A stretch of DNA of 64,000 bases from Planctomycetota bacterium (GTDB lineage: Bacteria; Planctomycetota; Phycisphaerae; Phycisphaerales; UBA1924), in NCBI GenBank assembly GCA_030950285.1, contig JAUZRR010000004.1, positions 62,001 to 126,000 on the forward strand, read 5' to 3'. Every line of letters begins with the position of its first letter. Positions within the stretch are counted from its first letter, which is position 1. The translations under genes and the position numbers were made by a program. Shown in pieces: positions 8,756 through 17,050 of the stretch. Under the pieces are notes generated by a model. The model worked only from the letters and a program-made list of their open reading frames with translations, was not told where the DNA came from and made no database searches.

Positions 8756-10136
8756 CCGCGCGTCGTCTGTCGGGGCGGCGCTTTGCGGGTTTGAGCATGC
8801 GCCCGACCCATCGCGCCAACTCGCCGAACGCCTGCACCCGCAGCTTGAGCCGCAGCCGGCGCAGGGAGGGGTCGTCGGGCGCGAGGCGGCGGGCCTGGGC
8901 CGCCCAGTACCGGGCGCGGGTCCACTGCCCCTGGTCGAGATACGCCATCGCGAGGTTGTGCATGGGCGAGACGTAGCGGGGCTCGAGCCGGAGGGCGGCT
9001 CGGGCGCACTCCATCCCGGCGGCCCGGTCTTCACGGAGGAAGTGGCACACGCTCAGCGCGTGGTGTGCCGCGGCGTTGTTGGGGCGGCGTGCGATCATTC
9101 GGCGGAAGACCCGCGATGCCTCGGTGGGCAGGTCGGCGTCGAGCAGCAACTGCCCAAGCTCGTCCATCTCGTCGATCGTGAACCGGTCGGAGCGTTCGCT
9201 CTGCTCACACAACTCGGCGACGAGCAACTGCCGGGCTCTGTCGAGCGCCGCATCCCCACCGGCATCGAGCAGCTCGGCGGCGAGTCGGCACCGGGCGGAC
9301 GGATAGCTCGGGTCGAGCCGGACGACCAGGTCAAACTGCCGCGTCGCCTCGGCGCGGTCGCCCAGTGTTGACGCCAGCCGCCCCAAGTTAAAGTGGGCGT
9401 CGGCGTTGTCGGGTTCGAGCTCGAGCACCCGGCGAAACTTCTCCGCGGCTTCGGAGTCGCGGTGCATGTCGAGCAGCAGCTCCCCAAGGTCGAGCAGCGT
9501 GTCCACGCTCCCCGCGTCGCGGCGGAGCTCGCGGAGGTAGAGCTGCCGGGCCCGCTCCAGACGGCCGGTGCGGGCGTAAGCCTCGGCGAGCTTGGCCTCG
9601 ACGCGGGGCAGCGTCGGGTCGAGCCGCGCCGCTTCACGCAGACACCATACCGCCTTCTCGTGCAGGTCGCGGGCAAGCAGCGACTCGGCCATCGCGGCGT
9701 AGATCTCGGGGTGTTCGGGCGCGAGCTGCTGGGCAAGGTAGTACGTCTCTTCGGCGAGTTCGTGCCGGCCGAGCTGGGTGAGCGCCTCGATGCGGTAGAT
9801 CAGCGCGTCGATCCGCTCGTTGTCAAGCTCGCGGGCTTTGTCGAGCCAGGGGAGCGCGCCCTCGGGGTCTCCGGCGCGGAGGTTGTTGAGCCCGACCATG
9901 ACCGCGGTGAGCGCGTCGCCGGGCCCGAGGTCAAACGCCTTTTTGAACGACTCGGCCGCGTCGCGGAACCGCTCGGAAGCCTCGAGCGTCAGAGCAAGAT
10001 TGAAGTGCCACTCGGCCTGAAACGGATCGCGCGCCAACGCCTTGCGGAGTTCGGACTCCGCTTCGCCCCAGCGACCAGCCTCGAACAGCTCGTGGGCGCG
10101 TTCCACATGATCTTCTGCGTCGAACCACTCGTTCAT
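8733..10136 (-). CDS. Tetratricopeptide repeat protein
   Basis: The 467-residue product consists almost entirely of tetratricopeptide repeats, about eleven of them, recognisable by the recurring pattern of small residues in helix A and A-x-x-x-P at the repeat end (for example [78 protein letters not shown]). It has no signal peptide, so it is probably cytoplasmic, and it ends in a basic tail ([16 protein letters not shown]). TPR arrays serve as protein-binding scaffolds; no catalytic domain is attached. The gene overlaps trpB by 23 nt in convergent orientation and is divergent from the HEAT-like gene. Confidence 0.85.
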   Translation of the reverse strand: MNEWFDAEDHVERAHELFEAGRWGEAESELRKALARDPFQAEWHFNLALTLEASERFRDAAESFKKAFDLGPGDALTAVMVGLNNLRAGDPEGALPWLDKARELDNERIDALIYRIEALTQLGRHELAEETYYLAQQLAPEHPEIYAAMAESLLARDLHEKAVWCLREAARLDPTLPRVEAKLAEAYARTGRLERARQLYLRELRRDAGSVDTLLDLGELLLDMHRDSEAAEKFRRVLELEPDNADAHFNLGRLASTLGDRAEATRQFDLVVRLDPSYPSARCRLAAELLDAGGDAALDRARQLLVAELCEQSERSDRFTIDEMDELGQLLLDADLPTEASRVFRRMIARRPNNAAAHHALSVCHFLREDRAAGMECARAALRLEPRYVSPMHNLAMAYLDQGQWTRARYWAAQARRLAPDDPSLRRLRLKLRVQAFGELARWVGRMLKPAKRRPDRRRAVSRTPEP

Positions 10137-10321
10137 CGCCGATCACCGCTCCGTTCGGGCTGGGCACAATCGCCCACCCGAGACCCAACTCCATGGCCAA
10201 ATCCCGTAGCAAATCCTGTTCCGCGTCCAATGATGCTAGTCCGGGGCAGTCCCCAGTTCTACGCCACGTCCGCCCGACTACGATGCGACAACTGTCCCAA
10301 CTCGCCCAGCTTTCCTCCATC

Positions 10322-12478
10322 ATGCACCCATCCGCAGGCCAACCGAGCACCTCTCATCGTCCAAAGCCACGGCCGAGCGCTGTTGGGGCGGTTGTGGGGG
10401 TGATGGTGGGGCTATGTGTGGTCGTGATGACCCCCGCATTCTTGCGTGCCCAGTCCCAGGATGAGCCCGAGCAGGTGGTCACGACCGAGGCTGCGACACC
10501 AGCAGCGGCCGAGAGTACCGCCCAACCCGCAACCCAACCCGAGCCGGACCTTCTCAGCCAACTCCTCAGCCCGGAAACGGCTGCCGAGGGTCGGGCTTCG
10601 CTTGCGGACGCGATTCTCGCGCTCCCGGCGGATGACCCGGTCATGCAGCAGACGATCGCGTTGCTGGGTTCGCCGATCGACACCTCGGCGTCCGATGCAG
10701 ATGGTCTGGCAATCCGGGCGTTGTTTGCGGCGATCGCGCGGACGGCTCTCCCGCCGATGGGGCTCTACGCACCGACCGCATCGGTGGCGCAGGACGGCAA
10801 CTCGCGGTTCAGTCAGGACGCGATCCGTGCGCTCCGCAGCTATCGCACCCGTGAGGCCGTTGCGACGCTCGTGGCGATTCTTGCAGAGCCAGAGGTCACG
10901 GATCGGCAGCACCTGGCCGGGCAGAGCCTCGCCGAGCTTGCAGGCCGGGACGACATCCCGCTCGGGGGGTGGAGCGGGTGGCTGAGCGAAGCGGTGGGGC
11001 TGTCCGAACGGGAGTGGCAAACCAGACTCCTCGCGGCGCACGTCCGGCGTGCAGACAGGCTGGCCGTCGAGTCTCACCGGGCCGAGCGGCAGCTCGCCGA
11101 GGCGTGGAGTCGAATCCACCTGCTCACCCCGGCCGACCAGCGGTCGGCGGTGTTGGTGCAGCTTTTGGAGAGCCCGATCCCGGCGTTGCGGACGCTCGGG
11201 TTTGACCTGGTCAACCGCGAGATCGGGGAGAGCCGTCAGCTTGATCCTTCTGTCGCGACCGCGGCGATCGCGTTGCTCGAAAGCCCCGAGCCTCTGATCC
11301 GCGTTCGGGCGGCGCAGCTCCTCAATCGGCTCGCCGCAGCCGAGGCCGAGGCGCCGGTGCTCGCGGCCCTCGCCCGCGAGACCGATCCGCGTGCGGCCGA
11401 TGCGCTCCTGCTGGCGGTGTCCCGGTGGGCGTCCCCGGCTGCGGTCGCGCCGACGCTCAAGTGGTTGGGGGCTTCTCCGGCGACCCGCCTGCGTGCTGCG
11501 AGCACGGCGTGGACGCTCTACCGCGCCGACGCGATCACCCGTGAAGAAGACCGGCGTGCGGTGCTTGAGGGTGTGCGTCAGGTTCCCGATGAGCGTGTCA
11601 CGACCGCTGTGTGCCGTTTGCTCGCGGTGTTTGGTGAGGCCGAGGACATCGAGCGTCTGCACCGCCTTCTTTCGGCCGAGGCCGCAACGGTCCGCGCCAG
11701 CGCCGCCGATGCGCTGGCCCTTCTCGAGAGCGAGTTGGACACGGTTCTTGCGGCCGCGACCGACGACGCCGCACTCTTTGAAGCCGCGGCGAAGGCGCTC
11801 CGCACCCACGCGCTCGACGCTCGTGGGTACGACGTGCTGAGTCGGCTCCCCGCGCCCTCGGCCGAGGTGCGCAGCCGGGTCCTGCGGGAGTACGCGGCGC
11901 TGCTTCCGACCGCCGAGATTGTCCGTCTTGCACGGTTGTCGGCAGAACCTGCCGAGGCGGTGGGCCTGCTCCAGCCGCTCCTCTCGGCCGGACGGGCTGC
12001 GGACGATGCCTCGCGCGCGCAGCTCGCTGAGGGGCTGCTTCTGCTCGCCCAGACGCATGTTGCGCTCAACAACCCGAACGATGCACTCCGTGCGCTCGCG
12101 GTGATCCCCGAGCCGAGAGCGACCGATACCACGACCGACCCCGAAAGCGAGACGACACCGACCACGGTGCAGACGGACGCGGATCTCACGGCCGAGGTTC
12201 AGCGCTTGCGTGTCATGCTTTTGGTCTGGCTCAACCGGCTGGACGAAGCAAGCCAGGTCGTGGCGACGGATAATGGAACAATCGACGAAGCGGGCATCGC
12301 CGACGCCTGGCTCGACGGCTTTGAGCGTGCGATCGTCGAGCCCCATGCGGCAGATATCGCACGAGCGATTGTTGAACGCTTCACCGAACTCTCCGCCGAG
12401 CAGACCACACGTCTCAACACCCTTCAGCAACAGCTCGTCGCGGCGAACGCAGAAGACCCACCCCAGAGCGGGGGCTGA
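10322..12478 (+). CDS. Exported HEAT-repeat-like protein
   Basis: The product is about 718 residues from this start. It opens with a basic/Pro-rich n-region, a hydrophobic core (AVGAVVGVMVGLCVVVM) and FLRAQSQ, a plausible signal peptidase site. The rest is Ala/Leu/Arg-rich helical sequence with repeated units such as AAIALLESPEPLIRVRAAQLLNRLA and RRAVLEGVRQVPDERVTTAVCRLLAVFGEAEDIERLHRLL, typical of HEAT-like alpha-solenoids. It would act as a binding scaffold outside the cytoplasm; the partner is unknown. In-frame ATGs at 10193 and 10283 are possible, but the signal peptide fits best from 10322. A TACGAT hexamer at 10279-10284 may be the promoter. The gene ends 20 nt from the convergent pseudokinase. 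Confidence 0.75.
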   Translation: MHPSAGQPSTSHRPKPRPSAVGAVVGVMVGLCVVVMTPAFLRAQSQDEPEQVVTTEAATPAAAESTAQPATQPEPDLLSQLLSPETAAEGRASLADAILALPADDPVMQQTIALLGSPIDTSASDADGLAIRALFAAIARTALPPMGLYAPTASVAQDGNSRFSQDAIRALRSYRTREAVATLVAILAEPEVTDRQHLAGQSLAELAGRDDIPLGGWSGWLSEAVGLSEREWQTRLLAAHVRRADRLAVESHRAERQLAEAWSRIHLLTPADQRSAVLVQLLESPIPALRTLGFDLVNREIGESRQLDPSVATAAIALLESPEPLIRVRAAQLLNRLAAAEAEAPVLAALARETDPRAADALLLAVSRWASPAAVAPTLKWLGASPATRLRAASTAWTLYRADAITREEDRRAVLEGVRQVPDERVTTAVCRLLAVFGEAEDIERLHRLLSAEAATVRASAADALALLESELDTVLAAATDDAALFEAAAKALRTHALDARGYDVLSRLPAPSAEVRSRVLREYAALLPTAEIVRLARLSAEPAEAVGLLQPLLSAGRAADDASRAQLAEGLLLLAQTHVALNNPNDALRALAVIPEPRATDTTTDPESETTPTTVQTDADLTAEVQRLRVMLLVWLNRLDEASQVVATDNGTIDEAGIADAWLDGFERAIVEPHAADIARAIVERFTELSAEQTTRLNTLQQQLVAANAEDPPQSGG

Positions 12479-12498
12479 GACGGCTCACGAGATATGGT

Positions 12499-13287
12499 TT
12501 ACCGCGACCAGGCTGCCAGTCGGCCGAGCACCGTGCGCACGCGCGAGGGCTCGGGCTCTGACCGGAACGCGGCCAGTGCGGCGATCGCGTCCTCGGCGGT
12601 CTGGTACCCGCCGCTCGGGTCGAGCCCGGTCTCGATCCATTCGGCAAACCCCTGCGGCAGCCGCTTGACGAGGCGCCCGACGGGGATGCGTGGCTCGTCG
12701 GCTTCGATTCCTGTGAGGAGTCGGTAGGCGATCTCGACAACCGATCGCACCTCGTCGCGGACGAGTTCGCCGTTCATGCCTTCGAGCCCGGCGAGTGCCC
12801 GCGCCACGCCGTAGAGCTCGATCAGGAGCGAGCCGTGGCGATCGACCAGCAACTGCTCGATCGCGACCGGTCCGTTGCAGACCCCGACCGAGTGGGCAAA
12901 CGCCATGCCTTCGAGCACCTGCTGCACCGTGCGCTCTGCTTCGGCTGCGGGGAGCATGTCGCCTTTGGCCCGGACGACGTCCATCAGCGTGACGATGCAG
13001 TCGTGGTTGCCGGTGTAGGGAGCAGACGCCCACGCCTCGCCGCCGACCTCGAACGAGCAGGTCTCGATGGAGAGCACGTGCGGGTGCTGCAAGGTGGCGA
13101 GCATCTGCATCGCCCGGGTGTGGCGGCGGCGCCAGACCCGGTCTGGCAGGCAGCCGAACTCGTACACCGTATGGCTTGTCTGGTCCGATTCACGCAGCGC
13201 CAGCCAGCGCTTGCCGAGCAGCGAAGACGACAACCGCCGCACCAATCGGTACGGGCCAAACCGAACACGTTCTGCTTGATCGCTCAT
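12499..13287 (-). CDS. Protein kinase-like protein lacking catalytic residues (pseudokinase)
   Basis: This 262-residue cytoplasmic protein follows the layout of a Ser/Thr kinase domain: FGPYRLVRRLSSSLLGKRWLAL at the N-lobe start, HTRAMQMLATLQHPHVLSIE as the alphaC-beta4 region, AEAERTVQQVLEGMAFAHSVGV as alphaE, and a C-lobe with EVRSVVEIAYRLLTG and GGYQTAEDAIAALAAF. The catalytic residues are gone: the beta3 Lys position reads HTVYEFG, the HRDLKPxN loop reads CNGPVAIEQLL, and the DFG motif reads IELYG. It may still bind a nucleotide or a partner and act as a scaffold or regulator. A GAGGG sequence 10 nt before the ATG is a weak ribosome binding site. It is convergent with the HEAT-like gene and divergent from the dioxygenase gene. 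Confidence 0.75.
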   Translation of the reverse strand: MSDQAERVRFGPYRLVRRLSSSLLGKRWLALRESDQTSHTVYEFGCLPDRVWRRRHTRAMQMLATLQHPHVLSIETCSFEVGGEAWASAPYTGNHDCIVTLMDVVRAKGDMLPAAEAERTVQQVLEGMAFAHSVGVCNGPVAIEQLLVDRHGSLLIELYGVARALAGLEGMNGELVRDEVRSVVEIAYRLLTGIEADEPRIPVGRLVKRLPQGFAEWIETGLDPSGGYQTAEDAIAALAAFRSEPEPSRVRTVLGRLAAWSR

Positions 13288-13618
13288 CCGCGAATTGCCC
13301 TCAGCTCAAACACCGTCGATTCCATCCGACGCTCGTGTCCGGCTCCCTCAGCACATCCTCGCCCGAGTGGGCCCCACAAACTCGCCCGGACCATACACGA
13401 CGGCTTCCAGACGATCGCAAAGTCTAGGGAGGCAACCTCGCATAATCCCGTGTTCGGGCGGCTCCCTATCAAAATCCAATCGGCACACCAGTCCTTCGGC
13501 TGGAAATGCCTCAGCCCGCGGTTCTGGCTGCTTCTCGCCGCCGCGGCCGCTGGCATCTAGAATCTATCGGCCCTCAGGCGGGCTCACCATCAACCCCGAC
13601 CAACTCCGGAGCACAACC
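13288..13618. other. Divergent intergenic region before HPPD
   Basis: These 331 nt hold no gene I can support; the plus frame that reads through them has Ser/Pro/Arg-rich sequence with no family match. TAGAAT at 13557-13562 is a possible -10 for the dioxygenase gene, giving a leader of about 50 nt that ends in GGAG. CATAAT near 13440 and TATGGT on the minus strand near 13390 are weaker candidates. Confidence 0.3.
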
Positions 13619-14821
13619 ATGACAACCGCGACGCCGAACCCCGCTTCCAACCCGGCCCAGGCCTCCACCGATCCGCTCGAGCTTATTGACGTCGATCATG
13701 TCCGATTTTATGTGGGCAACGCCAAGCAGGCTGCTTATTTCTACGCCCAGACCTTCGGGTTCCATATCTCGCAGGTCGCCGACCTGACCACCGGCTCGCG
13801 CGACGAGGCCGACTACTTGCTCACCCAGGGCAACATCCGCATCATGCTCACCACGCCGCTGAGTAAGGACCACCCGGCCGCCGACGAGATCAGGCGTTTC
13901 GGCGATGGGGTCAAGGACGTCGCGTTCACGGTGCACGATGCGACCAAGGCCTACGAGCAGGCGCTCAAGAACGGCGGCGAGTGCGGGGGGGAGCCGCGCG
14001 AGATCACCGACGAGCGCGGCACGGTGACCGTCGCCTCGATCAAGACCTACGGCCGGTGCATGCACTCGTTCGTGAGCCGGACCGGGGACTACGCATTGCC
14101 CAACGTCAAGAAGGGCGGCGAGTTCATGCCGGTGTTCAGGAAGATGGACTCGCCGGTCAACGAGTACAACACGAAGAACCCCTGCGGCCTGAAGTTTGTC
14201 GACCACCTCGTCGGCAACGTCGAAGAGGGGAAGATGAACTATTGGGTCGAGTGGTACGAGAACGTCATGGGCTTTGCGATGTTCAAGCACTTTGACGATG
14301 CGGACATCTCGACCGAGTTTTCTGCGCTGATGTCCAAAGTGATGGCCAGCGGCAACCACCTGATCAAGATGCCGATCAACGAGCCGGCCGAGGGCAAGAA
14401 GAAGAGCCAGATCCAGGAATATCTGGAGTGGCACGATATGACCCCCGGCGTGCAGCACCTGGCGTTCCGTACTGATGACGAGTTGTCGAGTGTTGCCGAG
14501 CTTCGGCGTCGAGGGGTTGACTTCCTGAGCTTGCCCGACAGCTACTACGACATCGTCTGGGAGCGTGTGAACAAGACGCTAGCCGCGCACGGGCACGAGG
14601 CGGTGCGGGAGGACCACGACCGGATCAAGAAGCTCGGGATTCTGGTCGATGCCGACGACGAGGGGTATTTGTTGCAGCTGTTCACCAAGCCGTTGCAGGA
14701 CCGGCCGACCCTGTTCTTCGAGATCATCTCCCGCCGCGGCAGCCAGAGCTTCGGCAAGGGAAACTTTAAGGCGCTGTTCGAGGCGCTGGAGATCGAGCAG
14801 GAGCGGCGGGGGAACTTGTAG
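13619..14821 (+). CDS. hppD: 4-hydroxyphenylpyruvate dioxygenase
   Basis: HPPD converts 4-hydroxyphenylpyruvate to homogentisate with O2 and Fe(II), in tyrosine breakdown or in quinone/tocopherol-type pathways. The 400-residue product has two vicinal-oxygen-chelate domains: IDVDHVRFYVGNAKQAAYFY at residue 25 onward and LKFVDHLVGNVEEGKMNYWV in the second. The 2-His-1-Glu metal site is intact: His196 in VDHLVGN, His280 in VQHLAFRTDD and Glu368 in FFEIISRRG. The C-terminal FGKGNFKALFEALEIEQERRGN is the family's closing helix. The start was chosen from GGAG 7 nt upstream. No hmgA or other homogentisate gene is nearby. Confidence 0.95.
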   Translation: MTTATPNPASNPAQASTDPLELIDVDHVRFYVGNAKQAAYFYAQTFGFHISQVADLTTGSRDEADYLLTQGNIRIMLTTPLSKDHPAADEIRRFGDGVKDVAFTVHDATKAYEQALKNGGECGGEPREITDERGTVTVASIKTYGRCMHSFVSRTGDYALPNVKKGGEFMPVFRKMDSPVNEYNTKNPCGLKFVDHLVGNVEEGKMNYWVEWYENVMGFAMFKHFDDADISTEFSALMSKVMASGNHLIKMPINEPAEGKKKSQIQEYLEWHDMTPGVQHLAFRTDDELSSVAELRRRGVDFLSLPDSYYDIVWERVNKTLAAHGHEAVREDHDRIKKLGILVDADDEGYLLQLFTKPLQDRPTLFFEIISRRGSQSFGKGNFKALFEALEIEQERRGNL

Positions 14822-14828
14822 CGATTTG

Positions 14829-14885
14829 GCCCCCGCCGGGGGCGAGAACCTCGAAGTTCGGTTCATGGCCACGCAGAGCCGTGGC
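14829..14885. repeat. Two consecutive perfect hairpins after HPPD
   Basis: The first stem is GCCCCC/GGGGGC (14829-14834, 14838-14843) with a 3-nt loop. The second is GCCACG/CGTGGC (14868-14873, 14880-14885) with a 6-nt loop. No T-run follows either. They may terminate HPPD transcription or be palindromic repeat units; I see no second copy in this window. Confidence 0.5.
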
Positions 14886-15017
14886 TACGCCACTCACGAT
14901 GGATGAAGATGTGTCGTCGCAGGCCCTTCTGCGGCGGTTGCTGCGGCTCTGGCGTGGCCGGCCGGGAGGACGTGAGAGCCGTCGTCCAGGACACCCACGG
15001 CCGGTGCAGGACTTTGT

Positions 15018-15023
15018 TAGTAT
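15018..15023 (+). promoter_or_regulatory. -10 element, leaderless type, for the DUF2726 gene
   Basis: TAGTAT, 6 nt (gtcagc), then ATG at 15030. Confidence 0.6.
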
Positions 15024-15029
15024 GTCAGC

Positions 15030-15677
15030 ATGACCCCGACGCAACTCCTCCTCATCGCCGGCATCCTCCTGGGCACCGTCGTTGTCCTTATCGTCATTGC
15101 GGCGATCACCTTCCCGGGATTCCGGCGGGCGGTGGGCCGGGTGCTCGCCGAGATGTTGCAGGGCGCGGACGCGACCGATCAAGGCACCGACGCGAAGGGT
15201 GCCTCGGCTGCAACGTATCGACCCATGCCCGCCCTGCTCAGTCCGGCCGAGCGGGCGTTCTTCCCGCACGTCGAGGCCGTGCTGCCGAGTGTCGCCAAGC
15301 ACCTTGGGCTGGCCCCGCTCCGGGCGTTTGCCAAGGTGCGGCTTGCGGACCTCGTCGAGCCGGACTGCCCGCGCGGCAAGGGCACGCCTTACATGAGCTG
15401 GTTCGGCAAGATCAGCCAGAAGCACGTTGATGTTGTGCTTGTTGATACCGCGACGTTTCGGCCTGTCTGTGTCATTGAACTCGACGACCGCTCGCACCAA
15501 TCGGCCCGGGCCCGTGATCGCGACGCGACGAAGGATGCTGCCCTTGCTTCGGCCTTGATCCCCGTGGTTCGGATTGCCGCCGCAGTGAGGTATGACGATC
15601 GTGCGCTGGCTCGGAGCATCGCCGATGCCTTGGGCGGCGGGGGCGTGGGTGGTGTGGGGGGCGTGGGAGCGGGCTGA
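15030..15677 (+). CDS. DUF2726 domain protein with N-terminal membrane anchor
   Basis: The 215-residue product begins with a single strongly hydrophobic segment (LLLIAGILLGTVVVLIVIAA) and then carries a DUF2726 domain: LLSPAERAFFPHVEAVLPS, then VRLADLV, GKISQKHVDVVLVDTATFRP and VCVIELDDRSHQSARARDRD followed by KDAALASALIPVVRI. The ELDDxSH plus conserved Arg/Asp/Lys pattern resembles restriction-endonuclease-fold proteins, and this domain is often described as a topoisomerase or nuclease accessory, but no activity is proven. The protein ends in a low-complexity Gly/Val tail (GGGGVGGVGGVGAG). It stands alone between HPPD and a nucleotidyltransferase gene, each with its own promoter. Confidence 0.85.
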   Translation: MTPTQLLLIAGILLGTVVVLIVIAAITFPGFRRAVGRVLAEMLQGADATDQGTDAKGASAATYRPMPALLSPAERAFFPHVEAVLPSVAKHLGLAPLRAFAKVRLADLVEPDCPRGKGTPYMSWFGKISQKHVDVVLVDTATFRPVCVIELDDRSHQSARARDRDATKDAALASALIPVVRIAAAVRYDDRALARSIADALGGGGVGGVGGVGAG

Positions 15678-15699
15678 ATAGACACGGCGTGTTTCCGCG

Positions 15700-15705
15700 T
15701 ATAGT
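15700..15705 (+). promoter_or_regulatory. -10 element, leaderless type, for the gene at 15712
   Basis: TATAGT, 6 nt (ccgcac), then ATG at 15712. Confidence 0.6.
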
Positions 15706-15711
15706 CCGCAC

Positions 15712-16929
15712 ATGACACCCGCTGTGGTCTTTGACGACGGGCAGGGCGAGCTCGCCCCGCTGACCCACCTGCGTGCGGCGTTCGACGTGCGGACGGGGGC
15801 GTTGACGACGCTCGAACGGCTACGGCTTTCGCTGGGGCTGCAGGTGGTTGCGCTCTATGTGCCCGAAGTCCTTGCCGACCTGACCGCCGAGGCCCACGAC
15901 CTGGCGATCAACCGGCTGCCGGGCGATCTGGGTGAGGTGTTTGTGATGAACGGGCGGTGTCCGCTCCCGCCGGATCAGCTCCGCGAGCCCGAGCCCGGGG
16001 TGCTGTATATCGAGCCCGAGACCCACACGCCGGTGGGCGGGAAGCTTGGTTTGGTTGACGCGATCCGGGTGCTCGTCGGCGAGGTGCCGGAGGTGCGGAC
16101 CGAGACGCTCGAAGGCCCGGTGCTGATGAACCGCCCCTGGCACTTCCGCTCGGTGCGGGATCAGGCGATCCGGTTCGATCTGGAACTGATCCGCACGACG
16201 CGGATGTTCAAGCCGGTGCCCGATGGCGTGCTGGTGATCGGGTCGCGTGAGCAGGTGCTGGTGGACCATGACGCGACGGTCTATCCCGGCGCAACGCTCG
16301 ATGTCGAGGACGGGCCGATCTCGATCGCTGGGGGCGCGGTGCTGCGACCGGGGGCGGTGGTGATCGGGCCGACCGCGATCGGGCCGCACTCGGTGATCAG
16401 CGAGCACGCGGTGGTGCGGGCCAACACCGCGATCGGCCGCCGGTGCAAGATCGGGGGCGAGGTCGCGGGGACGGTGTTCCAGGGCTTTGCCAATAAAGTC
16501 CACGACGGGTACCTCGGCGATTCGTGGGTGGGCGAGTGGAGCAACCTCGGCGCGGGGACGACCAACTCGAACCTGCTGAACACCTATTCGGAGATCGTGA
16601 GTCAGGCATCACCCGACGGCCGCCGGGAGCGCACCGGCGAGACCTTTCTGGGCGCGATGATCGGCGACCACGTCAAGACCGCCATCGGCACGCGGATCAT
16701 GACCGGGTCGGTGATTCATACGGGCTCGATGTGGGCTTCGAGCGCCGCGGTGACCGGGTGCGTCGAGCCGTTCGCGTGGGTGACCGACACCGCACGGCGG
16801 AGCTACCGGCTCGACAAGTTTCTCGACGTGATGGGCGACGTGATGGCGCGGCGGGATGTCGAGCCGAGCGATGCGTATGTGGAGCGGTTGAAGGGGTTGC
16901 ATCAGGACTCGGTTGCGAGCAGCGCCTAA
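15712..16929 (+). CDS. GlmU-like sugar nucleotidyl/acyltransferase
   Basis: The 405-residue product has two parts. The N-terminal part (FDDGQGELAPLTHLRAAFDVRTGALTTLERLR) resembles the putative sugar-nucleotidyltransferase domain found next to left-handed beta-helix domains in GlmU-like proteins. The C-terminal part has hexapeptide-type repeats (VYPGATLDVEDGPISIAGGAVLRPGAVVIGPTAIGPHSVI) and the conserved WSNLGAGTTNSNLLNTY segment, which in bifunctional GlmU-like enzymes lies in the acetyl-CoA-binding helix. It probably activates a sugar phosphate, but whether it makes UDP-GlcNAc or another precursor is not visible. It is co-directional with polA, from which it is separated by a pair of inverted palindromic repeats. 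Confidence 0.8.
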   Translation: MTPAVVFDDGQGELAPLTHLRAAFDVRTGALTTLERLRLSLGLQVVALYVPEVLADLTAEAHDLAINRLPGDLGEVFVMNGRCPLPPDQLREPEPGVLYIEPETHTPVGGKLGLVDAIRVLVGEVPEVRTETLEGPVLMNRPWHFRSVRDQAIRFDLELIRTTRMFKPVPDGVLVIGSREQVLVDHDATVYPGATLDVEDGPISIAGGAVLRPGAVVIGPTAIGPHSVISEHAVVRANTAIGRRCKIGGEVAGTVFQGFANKVHDGYLGDSWVGEWSNLGAGTTNSNLLNTYSEIVSQASPDGRRERTGETFLGAMIGDHVKTAIGTRIMTGSVIHTGSMWASSAAVTGCVEPFAWVTDTARRSYRLDKFLDVMGDVMARRDVEPSDAYVERLKGLHQDSVASSA

Positions 16930-16933
16930 TGCC

Positions 16934-17024
16934 GTGGGACCGGCTTCCAGCCGGTGCGATGTCTGCACAGCGGAAAGTACACACCCGATGCGATGCACCA
17001 CCACCGGCTGGAAGCCGGTGCCAC
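16934..17024. repeat. Inverted pair of palindromic repeats (ACCGGCT-TCC-AGCCGGT family)
   Basis: Each unit is itself a hairpin: ACCGGCT, a 3-nt loop, AGCCGGT. The left unit (16934-16961) and the right unit (16996-17024) face each other, so together they can also form one long hairpin. This is the layout of bacterial interspersed mosaic elements. The left unit is nearly identical to a copy inside the methyltransferase coding sequence at 38411-38438. Confidence 0.85.
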
Positions 17025-17038
17025 GGTGTGGCGGGCAC

Positions 17039-17044
17039 TACCAT
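17039..17044 (+). promoter_or_regulatory. -10 element, leaderless type, for polA
   Basis: TACCAT, 6 nt (gcggcg), then ATG at 17051. It lies just behind the repeat pair and decides against the frame extension to 16913. Confidence 0.6.
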
Positions 17045-17050
17045 GCGGCG

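Noticed and set aside
13295-13618. N-terminal extension of HPPD by 108 codons
   Set aside because: The extension is Ser/Pro/Arg-rich with no similarity to HPPD, and a GGAG site precedes the ATG at 13619, which gives the normal length.
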